From Thermoleophilia bacterium (GTDB lineage: Bacteria; Actinomycetota; Thermoleophilia; RBG-16-64-13): DNA of 7,370 nt. Positions 1 to 5,535 of this stretch are shown here, piece by piece. Position numbers and translations under genes: made by a program. The notes beneath the pieces were generated by a model. That model was not told the DNA's origin. It did not search any database and saw only the letters and a list, made by a program, of their open reading frames with translations. Position 1 is the stretch's first letter; the number at the start of each line of letters is the position of its first letter. Location: positions 1 through 7,370 of the forward strand of contig JAFGIH010000139.1 in assembly GCA_016929985.1 (NCBI GenBank), written 5' to 3'.

Positions 1-121
1 CTGGCTCACCTGGTCGCTTGACGAGGGCACGGCCATCGCCGAGGAGCTTGGCTACGCGCCCCTTTCTGACGAGCTAAAGGCGCAGGCGCAAGAGAAGATC
101 GACTCGATCAGCGCGGAGTAG
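1..121 (+). CDS. pstS: Phosphate ABC transporter substrate-binding protein PstS, C-terminal fragment
   Basis: An open frame enters from the left edge (codons start at base 2) and ends at TAG 119-121, giving the last 39 residues of a protein. The tail contains WSLDEG, then an ELGYAPL block and a charged helical end. This pattern (Trp-rich strand, a 'G....A..LGYAPLP'-like motif, then a short helix) is characteristic of the C-terminus of PstS, the extracytoplasmic phosphate-binding subunit of the high-affinity Pst importer. The rest of the gene lies outside the window, so the lipoprotein signal and phosphate-binding residues cannot be checked. A PhoB-like regulator follows 61 bases downstream on the same strand, which agrees with a phosphate-uptake role. 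Pst transporters also take up arsenate, which links this gene to the arsenic genes to the right. The family call is by motif memory on a short fragment. Confidence 0.65.
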   Translation, partial: WLTWSLDEGTAIAEELGYAPLSDELKAQAQEKIDSISAE

Positions 122-182
122 CGCAGACCGGCCGATCGACAGTAGCAGGATTCGCTGTGATGAGTGCAGAGGGAGTCAGGTC

Positions 183-956
183 ATGACCGGCTCCCTCTGC
201 ACGTCTTGCGCGCCCGCAGATGAGAAGAAGCGCATCCTCGTGGTGGAGGATGACATCACCATTTCCGATCTTCTCACCTACAACCTCCGGCGTGCCGGCT
301 ACGACGTGATCCAAGGATTCAACGGCCGGGCCGGTGTCGACATGGCCCTGTCCCAACAGGTGGACCTGGTCCTGATGGATCTCCTGCTCCCCGGCTTGGA
401 CGGGATCAGCGCCAGTCGTGAGATCGTGCGGGCGAAGCCCTGGGTCCCTGTGGTCATAGTGTCCGCCCTGAGCGAGCGCGAGAAGCTGCTGGAGGGTTTT
501 GGAGTCGGGGTGGACGACTACATCACCAAGCCGTTCGACCTCGACCTGCTGCTGGCGAGGATCGCCGCGAGCCTACGGCGTGCAGCGACCTCTGAGGGGT
601 CTCGCACGGGGAGCCAGAACGAGTCCGTGCTCAAGGTGGGCGAACTCGTAGTGGATAGCGACACCCGATCGTTGCGCACCACGCGGGGAGAAGCCCGGCT
701 CACTCCGAAGGAACACGCCATCGTCGGCCTACTCCTTTCGCAGCCGGGGCATCTTTTCACAAGGGAAGAGATAACGGAGAGCGTCTGGCATTGCCACTAC
801 CTGCCCTCATCGCGCACCCTCGACGTGCACATGCGGCGGCTGCGAGACAAGTTGCAGGGTATCAAGGCCGAGGTCACCATCTACGGCGTGCGGGGTGTCG
901 GCTACCGGTTGGCTTCTATTGACCCGGGGCGCTCGCAGAGTGTGGCGCGGGCGTGA
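183..956 (+). CDS. OmpR/PhoB-family DNA-binding response regulator
   Basis: A 257-residue two-component response regulator. Residues 17-130 form the receiver: acidic pair D23-D24, phospho-acceptor D66 in VLMDLLLPGLDG, switch Ser S94, and conserved K116-P117. After a linker (about 131-148), residues 149-245 form a winged-helix effector with the RLTPKEHAIVGLL and VRGVGYRL signatures of the OmpR/PhoB class, so it should bind direct-repeat DNA sites as a dimer. The only possible start is ATG 183, with GAGGGAG at 169-175. This gives a 16-residue extension before the receiver that contains a CTSC motif (C6, C9), unusual for the family. The gene follows a probable pstS, as phosphate-responsive regulators often do, but no sensor kinase is visible in the window. 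A PhoB/PhoP-like role is inferred from class and neighbour; arsenic responsiveness is possible but unproven. Confidence 0.93.
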   Translation: MTGSLCTSCAPADEKKRILVVEDDITISDLLTYNLRRAGYDVIQGFNGRAGVDMALSQQVDLVLMDLLLPGLDGISASREIVRAKPWVPVVIVSALSEREKLLEGFGVGVDDYITKPFDLDLLLARIAASLRRAATSEGSRTGSQNESVLKVGELVVDSDTRSLRTTRGEARLTPKEHAIVGLLLSQPGHLFTREEITESVWHCHYLPSSRTLDVHMRRLRDKLQGIKAEVTIYGVRGVGYRLASIDPGRSQSVARA

Positions 957-975
957 CTGACTAGAACACTAGAAC

Positions 976-1011
976 GTGACTGGCTCCAAAGTGGTGACCA
1001 GCCGGCGTCAC
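976..1011. terminator. Possible hairpin between convergent genes
   Basis: In the 51-base gap between the convergent response regulator and arsC, GTGAC (976-980) can pair with GTCAC (1007-1011), and GGCT (982-985) with AGCC (1000-1003), with an internal loop between the two stems. The second arm overlaps the arsC stop codon. No T-run follows on either strand, so an intrinsic terminator is not demonstrated. A perfect tandem 8-mer (ACTAGAAC, 960-967 and 968-975) lies directly before it. Confidence 0.25.
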
Positions 1012-1445
1012 TGCCGCTCGCTGTTTTCGCCCACCCAGGTCTGCACCATCTGCTCAATCTGGTCACGCGCCGCTCGGAAGTCGGCCAGCCGTTCTGCTTC
1101 TGAGGGGGCCGGCCTACCGGGGTCTTCGACCGGCCAACTCAGCCGCTCGTTCACTCCCGGCCAGACGGTGGGACAGTTCTTCTCCGCCTTGGCGCACATG
1201 ATGATGAGGTACTGGAAGAGCATCTTGCCCAGGTACCTGTCGATGCCTTTCGCCTGCTGATCGGATAGGTCGAGGCCGCGTTCCGCCATGACCTGCACGG
1301 TCATGGGGTCGACCTCACCCGGAACCAGACCGGCGCTGTGCACCTCATAGCGATCACCGCCGTAGTGTCTCAGGAACGCCTCGGCCATCTGACTGCGGGC
1401 GGAGTTCCTTGTGCACAGGAAGAGCACCTTCGTTCTGTCAGACAT
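1008..1445 (-). CDS. arsC: Arsenate reductase ArsC, LMW-phosphatase (thioredoxin-coupled) type
   Basis: A 145-residue cytoplasmic arsenate reductase converting As(V) to As(III), the substrate of Acr3 and ArsM. The P-loop CTRNSARS gives nucleophile C11 and R17 (CX5R). The redox relay cysteines C84 and C91 sit in MCAKAEKNCP, and D108-P109 in the WPVEDP segment matches the general acid Asp. This full C/C/C/D set is that of the thioredoxin-linked LMW-PTPase ArsC class (S. aureus pI258 and B. subtilis type), not the glutaredoxin-linked E. coli type, and the length is normal. Start ATG 1445 has a GGAAGGAA ribosome-binding site just upstream. The start overlaps the end of the upstream membrane-protein gene by 8 bases, implying translational coupling. 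It is the last gene of a three-gene minus-strand operon and converges on the response regulator. Confidence 0.97.
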   Translation of the reverse strand: MSDRTKVLFLCTRNSARSQMAEAFLRHYGGDRYEVHSAGLVPGEVDPMTVQVMAERGLDLSDQQAKGIDRYLGKMLFQYLIIMCAKAEKNCPTVWPGVNERLSWPVEDPGRPAPSEAERLADFRAARDQIEQMVQTWVGENSERQ

Positions 1446-1812
1446 GTCCCATTCCTTCCATTCTTGACTCTTGCCCCGAGGGCAGGGGGGCTATGCCTAT
1501 CCCTGAAGAACGACGCCGAAGCAGAAGCAGGATACCCAGATGGAGCACAAGCACACTCGCCCACGATGCGATCGGGAGCCGGCACCAGAAGTCTTCAGGG
1601 GAGTGGGCTAGGTCGATCATCACAAGGTTCCAGCTTCCAATGACGAAGATGAAGAAGTGAAGGAGGAGCCGGTCGGCCTGCGTGAGCGGAGCCGAAGGCT
1701 GGTCCGCGTCCGCGGGGAACCCGTTCAGCGATTCCGCCTCTGCTACCTCGTCGAGGATCTCGGCCATCAGGCATGGGTGGGTTCTCCGCGGAGTCAGCAT
1801 GGTCTTGACCAC
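1438..1812 (-). CDS. Small 2TM-domain membrane protein
   Basis: A 124-residue protein with a soluble N-terminal part (about 1-47, acidic, rich in Ala/Glu/Asp) and two closely spaced transmembrane helices (about 49-67 and 79-98), followed by an Arg-rich cytoplasmic-type tail. The hairpin matches the '2TM domain' pattern: His near the start of helix 1 (H52), Asn in helix 1 (N62), an FW pair before helix 2 (F75-W76), W84 and H91. That domain is known from small bacterial proteins and some histidine kinases; its biochemical function is unclear. The start used is GTG 1812, with a weak GGGG upstream. ATG 1800 and ATG 1767 are alternatives and leave the membrane part intact. It begins 24 bases after the zinc-ribbon gene and overlaps arsC by 8 bases, so it is co-transcribed and probably co-translated with arsC. 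The role in arsenic handling is unknown. Confidence 0.75.
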   Translation of the reverse strand: MVKTMLTPRRTHPCLMAEILDEVAEAESLNGFPADADQPSAPLTQADRLLLHFFIFVIGSWNLVMIDLAHSPEDFWCRLPIASWASVLVLHLGILLLLRRRSSGIGIAPLPSGQESRMEGMGHV

Positions 1813-1836
1813 TCGAAGCCCCAGTCTGTGCGGGCG

Positions 1837-2067
1837 CTAGGCTGCCCACCGAAGCGGGAGGTCTTGCACCACCGCGACCTCGGCTCCACACTCGAGGCAG
1901 CCCAGTACGACACCCTCGTCGCTGCGCATGGTGGGGAGAAGAATGGAGCCGCAGCAGAAACAGCGGCTGCCCGCTTGAAGGGCGAATGTAAAGTCGGCCA
2001 GAGTGTCGGTGGGAGCCGTGGCGAGGATCTTCGATGCCGTGTTTGTCTGTGCGATTGAGATTCCCAT
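1837..2067 (-). CDS. Small zinc-ribbon protein, function unknown
   Basis: A 76-residue protein, not recognised as a named family. Its C-terminal half carries two CxxC knuckles, C36-x2-C39 (in CFCCG) and C57-x2-C60 (in CLECG), 18 residues apart; this is a classic zinc-ribbon arrangement, with an extra Cys at position 38 or so adding to the first knuckle. The N-terminal half has no recognisable motif. ATG 2067 is preferred: a strong GGAGGT lies at 2071-2076. GTG 2070 directly abuts that site and is a less likely start. The gene leads the operon that continues with the 2TM protein (24 bases on) and arsC. The cysteine-rich knuckles could bind Zn(II) structurally or respond to thiophilic As(III), but that is speculation. 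The good ribosome-binding site and tight operon spacing argue that the gene is real. Confidence 0.72.
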   Translation of the reverse strand: MGISIAQTNTASKILATAPTDTLADFTFALQAGSRCFCCGSILLPTMRSDEGVVLGCLECGAEVAVVQDLPLRWAA

Positions 2068-2341
2068 CACACCTCCATTCGGTCGTCGACGACTGAACCT
2101 TCACCAAGACAATAGGCGACGTGGCTTCGGCCTGTGTTAGCGATGGGTTAATGGAAAGCAAGAAGTACGGGCATTCAGGGCAGCACGAGAGGATTTCTCC
2201 GTGTCGCGCCGAAGCGGCCCCCGGTCTGCAGCGCGTTGGTGCGGATTGTTCTCGTTTCGTTCGCGGAGCGGTAACACGCGCGGTCCGAGTCCGGCCTAGC
2301 CTTGAGAGGCAGGGTCCAGCACCGGAATCAGGAGGCGCGTC
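2068..2341. promoter_or_regulatory. Divergent intergenic region between the zinc-ribbon/arsC operon and the TPR/winged-helix pair
   Basis: This 274-base gap must hold promoters for both directions. No convincing -35/-10 pair stands out on either strand. It contains GGAGGT (2071-2076, minus strand), a perfect 12-bp palindrome (2082-2093), an 11-base-period GTTA repeat (2134-2155), and the AGGAGG site (2330-2335, plus strand) for the downstream gene. Frames that cross the gap have no start with a good ribosome-binding site and resemble nothing known. Confidence 0.5.
2082..2093. repeat. 12-bp perfect palindrome, possible operator
   Basis: GTCGTCGACGAC is a perfect inverted repeat 6 bases upstream of the zinc-ribbon gene's ribosome-binding site. 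It sits where an operator in the 5' leader of the arsC operon could be. In high-GC DNA such a site can also arise by chance. Confidence 0.3.
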
Positions 2342-2707
2342 ATGCGACTGCCTTCGGCGATCGATCGTCAAATCCGTGGCCGCAATGGGAGGGTGGATGA
2401 CTCGGCGTTTTGGCCCGCGGGCGCGGCTATCCTCATCGTGGTGCTTCTGTGCTGCGCCCTCTTTCTCGCCGTCGAGCACCCTAGCTCGCAGACGGGGTCG
2501 GGCCTAGACGGCGGGGTTGACGACGCGGTCGACACTGTCCAACGTCTGGCGGCTGCCATCGCGGCCGAGCCTGAAAGGGCGGACCTCTATCTCGGGCTCG
2601 GGACCGCGGAGATGATGCTGGGGCACAACAAGGCCGCCTTGCGCGCCCTGAAGGAGTACGAGCGACTGAACATGTCCGCAGAGCCTATCGTGCCGACGGA
2701 TCTGTAG
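2342..2707 (+). CDS. Membrane-anchored small TPR-like protein
   Basis: A 121-residue protein, not recognised as a named family. Residues 1-26 are basic and polar, residues 27-44 form one strongly hydrophobic transmembrane helix (AAILIVVLLCCALFLAV), then comes a Gly/Asp-rich linker. Residues about 66-110 form paired amphipathic helices with a TPR-like pattern: ADLYLGLGTAEMMLG followed by KAALRALKEYERL. One TPR-like unit plus a flanking helix suggests a protein-binding module on the far side of the membrane from the basic N-terminus. ATG 2342 has an ideal AGGAGG (2330-2335) six bases upstream, which makes the gene and start convincing. It is divergent from the arsC operon, and 33 bases separate it from the winged-helix gene, suggesting co-transcription. 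Function unknown; a scaffold for a membrane complex is one possibility. Confidence 0.72.
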   Translation: MRLPSAIDRQIRGRNGRVDDSAFWPAGAAILIVVLLCCALFLAVEHPSSQTGSGLDGGVDDAVDTVQRLAAAIAAEPERADLYLGLGTAEMMLGHNKAALRALKEYERLNMSAEPIVPTDL

Positions 2708-2740
2708 CGGTCTTGGCATCACATCGAGATGGGAGGAGAG

Positions 2741-3067
2741 ATGACGCCTGTGCTTGGCCCCGCCGTTCCGCTCGACCGGATGCACATGGAGGTCTTTGAG
2801 TTGCTGCAGACCCAGGGCCGACCTCTGACTGTGAGGCGGATCGCTCAGCTGATGAAGTCGCCTGAAACTGAGGTGCAGTCCGCACTGGGGGCGCTGCTCG
2901 AACTTCGTCTGATCGGCAGACTCAACACCATAATAGTGAGCTACGTTGCGAAGTCCCCAGGCGCGGACCGCGGCCTCGACAAGGGCCTCCGCGCGGGCGA
3001 TGCTGCCGGCGCGTACCCAGTCGGTGCTCGCCGGCTCAACCGGGACCGTTCCGTCATGGGCACCTGA
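2741..3067 (+). CDS. Small winged-helix DNA-binding protein
   Basis: A 108-residue protein whose residues about 15-71 follow a winged helix-turn-helix plan: a first helix (MEVFELLQTQG), RPLTVRRIAQLM as the start of the HTH, a recognition helix around ETEVQSALGALLELRLI, and a short wing to VSYVAK. This resembles MarR/ArsR-type or Rrf2-like wHTH folds, but no specific family is certain. It has no cysteine, so the CxC-type arsenite site of classical ArsR proteins is absent. Residues 72-108 are a Gly/Ala/Arg-rich tail of low information. ATG 2741 is preferred because GGGAGGAG (2731-2738) would serve it; ATG 2729 in the same frame lies upstream of that site and lacks its own. It follows the TPR-like gene by 33 bases, and its 3' end overlaps the convergent radical SAM gene by 14 bases. 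It is a candidate local regulator. Confidence 0.7.
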   Translation: MTPVLGPAVPLDRMHMEVFELLQTQGRPLTVRRIAQLMKSPETEVQSALGALLELRLIGRLNTIIVSYVAKSPGADRGLDKGLRAGDAAGAYPVGARRLNRDRSVMGT

Positions 3068-4391
3068 TCAGCCCGTGTGCCCAGAGACAGGCTCCGCACC
3101 GCGGTGACACGTCGTCCTCACAGTCGTCCTGGTTGGTCTCGAACAGGTTGCAGCCCCCGCAGGCCACGCAAGGTGGGAAGTCGAATTCCTGGACTCGGCG
3201 CCGGAAGTCGACGTAATCGGGGTCCGACCATATCTCACTCAGGCTCTTCTCGAGCAGGCTCCCCACCACGTGGCGCGTGATTTTCCGCTCCTGCTCGCCG
3301 AAGAATTCGGTGTGCGAATGCAACAGCGCCAAACAGGGGCTCACGTTGCCATCCCAACGGATCGACGTGGTCCCTGCTTCGATGAAGGGGCAGCTTCGGG
3401 TGACCCCGCTCACGTCCTCGCCGCCGAATTGCCAGTCGTAGTAACCCAGCGCGCGAGTGAGCGGCCCGCATGTTGCTTCGTTCACCTGCATGACCGGCAC
3501 CCGGACCGAATCGTGCCACAAGGTGGGCACCGGTCCCATGCCGAGGAGGTCCCGATAGAGGATCTCGGGCACCAGGTCATTGGTGTAAGGAATCACGTTG
3601 CTGACGAGGAACTGGGTCGCGCCGAGGTTCCGCCCGGCGGCCCACAGCTCAGGGAGGTCGGTGATGTTGCGCCTCATGGCGACAAATGCGATGCCCAGCC
3701 GCGGCTTGAGGGTGGGGAGGACGTGTCGCTCAGGGTCGCCGGTCCACGTCTCGAGGAAGACCTCGTACTTCAGGCGGTCATCGTAAGAGAGTGGGGCGAG
3801 ACGGAGCCTCTCGCGGGTCTCCTGGAACCTACATAGGTTGTCGAGGACCTGCGGCAGATAGGCGCCGAGACGGACGTCACCGTAGCTCTCGGGCCGTATG
3901 CCGTCCAAAGACACCCACAGGTCGTCGAGCCCGGCTTCGATCAAGCCCGCGGAGATGTCGTCGTTCAGGAGGCAACCGTTGGTGATGAGGCCGATTTTCG
4001 GTGAGCCGAGAGCCTTGACCTGGGCCACCATCTCTACGGTCGACGGATTGGCGAGAGGTTCGCCAAAGCCACCGAAGAACACCGCGGGCGGCGGATCGAA
4101 AGCCTGCAGGCCCTCGAGCACGCGCGCGAAGGTCTCCGCGGTCATGTCGCCCATCGCTTCTTCCCAGGCGTTGCGGATGCAGGTGCGGCAGGTGAGATTG
4201 CAGCGGCTGGTCGGCTCCACATAGACCTTGGCCAGGTTCTCAACGGGTCTGTGCAGGCGGTAGCCGTTCTCCACCAGGTCGAGCGACACCGAAGAGCCGG
4301 GCGCCAGTCCCAGCCCGGCCGTCACCTTGGCAGGAAGCACCAGCCGGCCTTCGTCGTCGACCTGCGCTATGAGGGGGTCACGTAGATTCAG
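3054..4391 (-). CDS. Radical SAM/SPASM protein, resembling tungsten-oxidoreductase cofactor maturases
   Basis: Counting from the conventional GTG start (4340), the protein has 428 residues. CX3CX2C at C47, C51 and C54 (in EPTSRCNLTCRTC) binds the SAM-cleaving 4Fe-4S cluster; GGFGEP (about 90) is the SAM-contacting GGE-like strand. The C-terminal region has a SPASM-type Cys set (SCPF, IRWDG-VSPC, then C391, C394, C397, C407, C415, C418, C427) for auxiliary Fe-S clusters. The EPT-RCNL-CRTCIRN-W signature resembles radical SAM proteins annotated as maturases of tungsten aldehyde oxidoreductases; this is recalled similarity, and the substrate is not proven. Upstream of GTG 4340 the frame stays open and encodes AQVDDEGRL, which with the following VLPAKV and LGLAPG segments completes an AbrB/SpoVT-like N-terminal fold. 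The preferred start is therefore CTG 4391 (445 residues), with AAAGGA seven bases upstream. It follows the permease gene by 61 bases. No tungsten oxidoreductase gene is in the window. Confidence 0.85.
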   Translation of the reverse strand: MNLRDPLIAQVDDEGRLVLPAKVTAGLGLAPGSSVSLDLVENGYRLHRPVENLAKVYVEPTSRCNLTCRTCIRNAWEEAMGDMTAETFARVLEGLQAFDPPPAVFFGGFGEPLANPSTVEMVAQVKALGSPKIGLITNGCLLNDDISAGLIEAGLDDLWVSLDGIRPESYGDVRLGAYLPQVLDNLCRFQETRERLRLAPLSYDDRLKYEVFLETWTGDPERHVLPTLKPRLGIAFVAMRRNITDLPELWAAGRNLGATQFLVSNVIPYTNDLVPEILYRDLLGMGPVPTLWHDSVRVPVMQVNEATCGPLTRALGYYDWQFGGEDVSGVTRSCPFIEAGTTSIRWDGNVSPCLALLHSHTEFFGEQERKITRHVVGSLLEKSLSEIWSDPDYVDFRRRVQEFDFPPCVACGGCNLFETNQDDCEDDVSPRCGACLWAHGLIRCP

Positions 4392-4398
4392 TGGAGGG

Positions 4399-4404
4399 TC
4401 CTTT
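4399..4404 (-). promoter_or_regulatory. Ribosome-binding site pointing to a CTG start
   Basis: On the minus strand AAAGGA is followed by seven bases and then CTG (4391-4389). This is the only in-frame near-cognate start before the AbrB-like strand of the radical SAM protein; no ATG, GTG or TTG occurs in frame between the upstream TAA (about 4424) and GTG 4340. The GTG itself also has a weak GAAGG before it, so an internal start is not excluded. Confidence 0.4.
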
Positions 4405-4452
4405 CGTTCCTGTTTGCTCCCTTACTGCAGGCTAGGCAAGTCCTTCGGCACG

Positions 4453-5370
4453 CTACCAGATCTCCACGCCGAAGTAGTTGGTGATGAACTTCACGGCAAC
4501 ATAGAGGAAGTACAGACCGAAGATGAGCTTGAGCGTCTTGGCCTTGAACTTCTTGATGACGGCGGCACCGATCTGTGCGCCCACCACGGTTCCCGAGGCC
4601 AGGAGAAGGGCAGCGCCGATAGCGACGTAGCCCTGGGCCAACTTGATGCCCCCTCCCACGACGGCCAGAGGGATCATGGTGGCGAGCGAGGTGCCCATGG
4701 TGATGTAGACCGGAGCGCCGAACAGGTAGATGAGTCCCGGTACCAGGGCATAGCCTCCGCCCAGCCCCACGATGCCGGTGAGCAGCCCGATGAAGAACCC
4801 GAACGTGGCCCAACCCGGCTTGTGCTCGGGTATGGTGTTGCCCTGCCGCTGGGGCATGCCTGAGCGGCGGAAACCCTCCCAGCTCATGCGTATGGCGGGC
4901 CACAGGAAGGCCAGGCCCAGGATGAGACCGAGAAGAGTCACGTGCCCGGAGAGCAGGGTGAAGAGCCAGGAGCCGAGAAGCACTCCGAGCACTCCCCAAC
5001 CTCCCAGCCAGATCACAGCCCGTACGTCGAGGTTGCGGCGCACGAAGTGCCCATATCCCCCGGAGATGGCCGTGAAGATGACGGCGAAGAGGGTGGTGCC
5101 CACCGCCGTGGCCGCCGGGTAGCCCATCCAGAAGTGGATGGCGGGCAGCATGACCGAACAGCCGCCGGTACCGATGAGGCCACCCAGCACTCCCGCCACG
5201 ATACCGATGACGATCAGCAGCACACCGTCGGTCACCGTCACCGGCGGTATGTCGGCGCCTTCCTGCTGCGGCGCGACCGTGAACACGATCGCGGCTATGA
5301 TCGCAAGGATGACGAGCAGGACCAGCGGGGGCGCGTAGCTTTTGAGCAAAGAACTTCCCCCGGCGTGCAT
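4453..5370 (-). CDS. TauE/SafE-family (TSUP) membrane permease
   Basis: A 305-residue polytopic membrane protein. After an N-terminal helix (about 14-33) come two homologous halves, each opening with the family's Gly-rich helix: GVLGGLIGTGG (60-70) and GLLTGIVGLGGG (195-206), each followed by a P-x-G/H segment and a VGTT- or MGTS-type helix (91-, and about 225-). This inverted two-repeat design is that of the TSUP family (PF01925), whose members move sulfite, sulfonates, sulfoacetate or other organic anions; the substrate here cannot be read from sequence. ATG 5370 is chosen because GAGGAG lies five bases upstream (5376-5381). An upstream in-frame ATG at 5427 would start inside the inverted repeat at 5412-5430 and lacks a ribosome-binding site. 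It is the first gene of a unit with the radical SAM gene, divergent from acr3. Export of an arsenical or sulfur anion is possible but unshown. Confidence 0.9.
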   Translation of the reverse strand: MHAGGSSLLKSYAPPLVLLVILAIIAAIVFTVAPQQEGADIPPVTVTDGVLLIVIGIVAGVLGGLIGTGGCSVMLPAIHFWMGYPAATAVGTTLFAVIFTAISGGYGHFVRRNLDVRAVIWLGGWGVLGVLLGSWLFTLLSGHVTLLGLILGLAFLWPAIRMSWEGFRRSGMPQRQGNTIPEHKPGWATFGFFIGLLTGIVGLGGGYALVPGLIYLFGAPVYITMGTSLATMIPLAVVGGGIKLAQGYVAIGAALLLASGTVVGAQIGAAVIKKFKAKTLKLIFGLYFLYVAVKFITNYFGVEIW

Positions 5371-5375
5371 CGCTG

Positions 5376-5381
5376 CTCCTC
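5376..5381 (-). promoter_or_regulatory. Ribosome-binding site setting the permease start
   Basis: GAGGAG on the minus strand, five bases before ATG 5370. It favours this start over ATG 5427 and leaves the inverted repeat at 5412-5430 in the untranslated leader or promoter. Confidence 0.7.
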
Positions 5382-5411
5382 TCCTATCCGTCTCTGCTTC
5401 TGATCGCAAGC

Positions 5412-5430
5412 TAGATGCGCGACGCATCTA
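5412..5430. repeat. 19-bp inverted repeat, candidate repressor operator
   Basis: TAGATGCG (5412-5419) and CGCATCTA (5423-5430) are perfect 8-bp arms around a 3-base centre. The element lies 42 bases upstream of the permease start. A dyad of this size fits a dimeric winged-helix or HTH repressor. No second copy was found in the window by eye. Confidence 0.55.
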
Positions 5431-5535
5431 ACGACTATCAACACTGTAGTGCCCAGCAACAGTATGACCGCACCGAGGGGCACTTGACAATCGTCGGCCT
5501 TGTGCACGCCGCGATCTGACCGGCAGGCCGCCTCC

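Noticed and set aside
1595..2479. 294-codon minus-strand frame spanning the 2TM and zinc-ribbon genes and the divergent gap
   Set aside because: Pro/Arg/Ser-rich low-information translation in a different frame from two better-supported genes. It also crosses the start of the TPR-like gene and has no good ribosome-binding site.
3270..3836. 188-codon plus-strand frame within the radical SAM gene
   Set aside because: Antisense shadow of a gene with clear radical SAM and SPASM motifs; no recognisable domain of its own.
4388..4999. 203-codon minus-strand frame inside the permease gene
   Set aside because: Alternate frame of a clear TSUP permease. Its Arg/His/Gly-rich composition is typical of an out-of-frame reading in high-GC DNA.
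5371..5427. N-terminal extension of the permease from ATG 5427
   Set aside because: It lacks a ribosome-binding site, begins within an inverted repeat, and the Arg/Ser-rich extension is unlike the family; ATG 5370 has GAGGAG at proper spacing.
5484..5489. TTGACA as the -35 box of the acr3 promoter
   Set aside because: At 16-18 bases downstream the sequence is GC-rich (around GCCGCG) with no -10-like hexamer, so it does not form a convincing promoter by itself.
5495..5530. CGGCCT/AGGCCG inverted pair as a hairpin or attenuator
   Set aside because: Only 6-bp arms with a 24-base loop and no extension on either side; expected by chance in GC-rich DNA.
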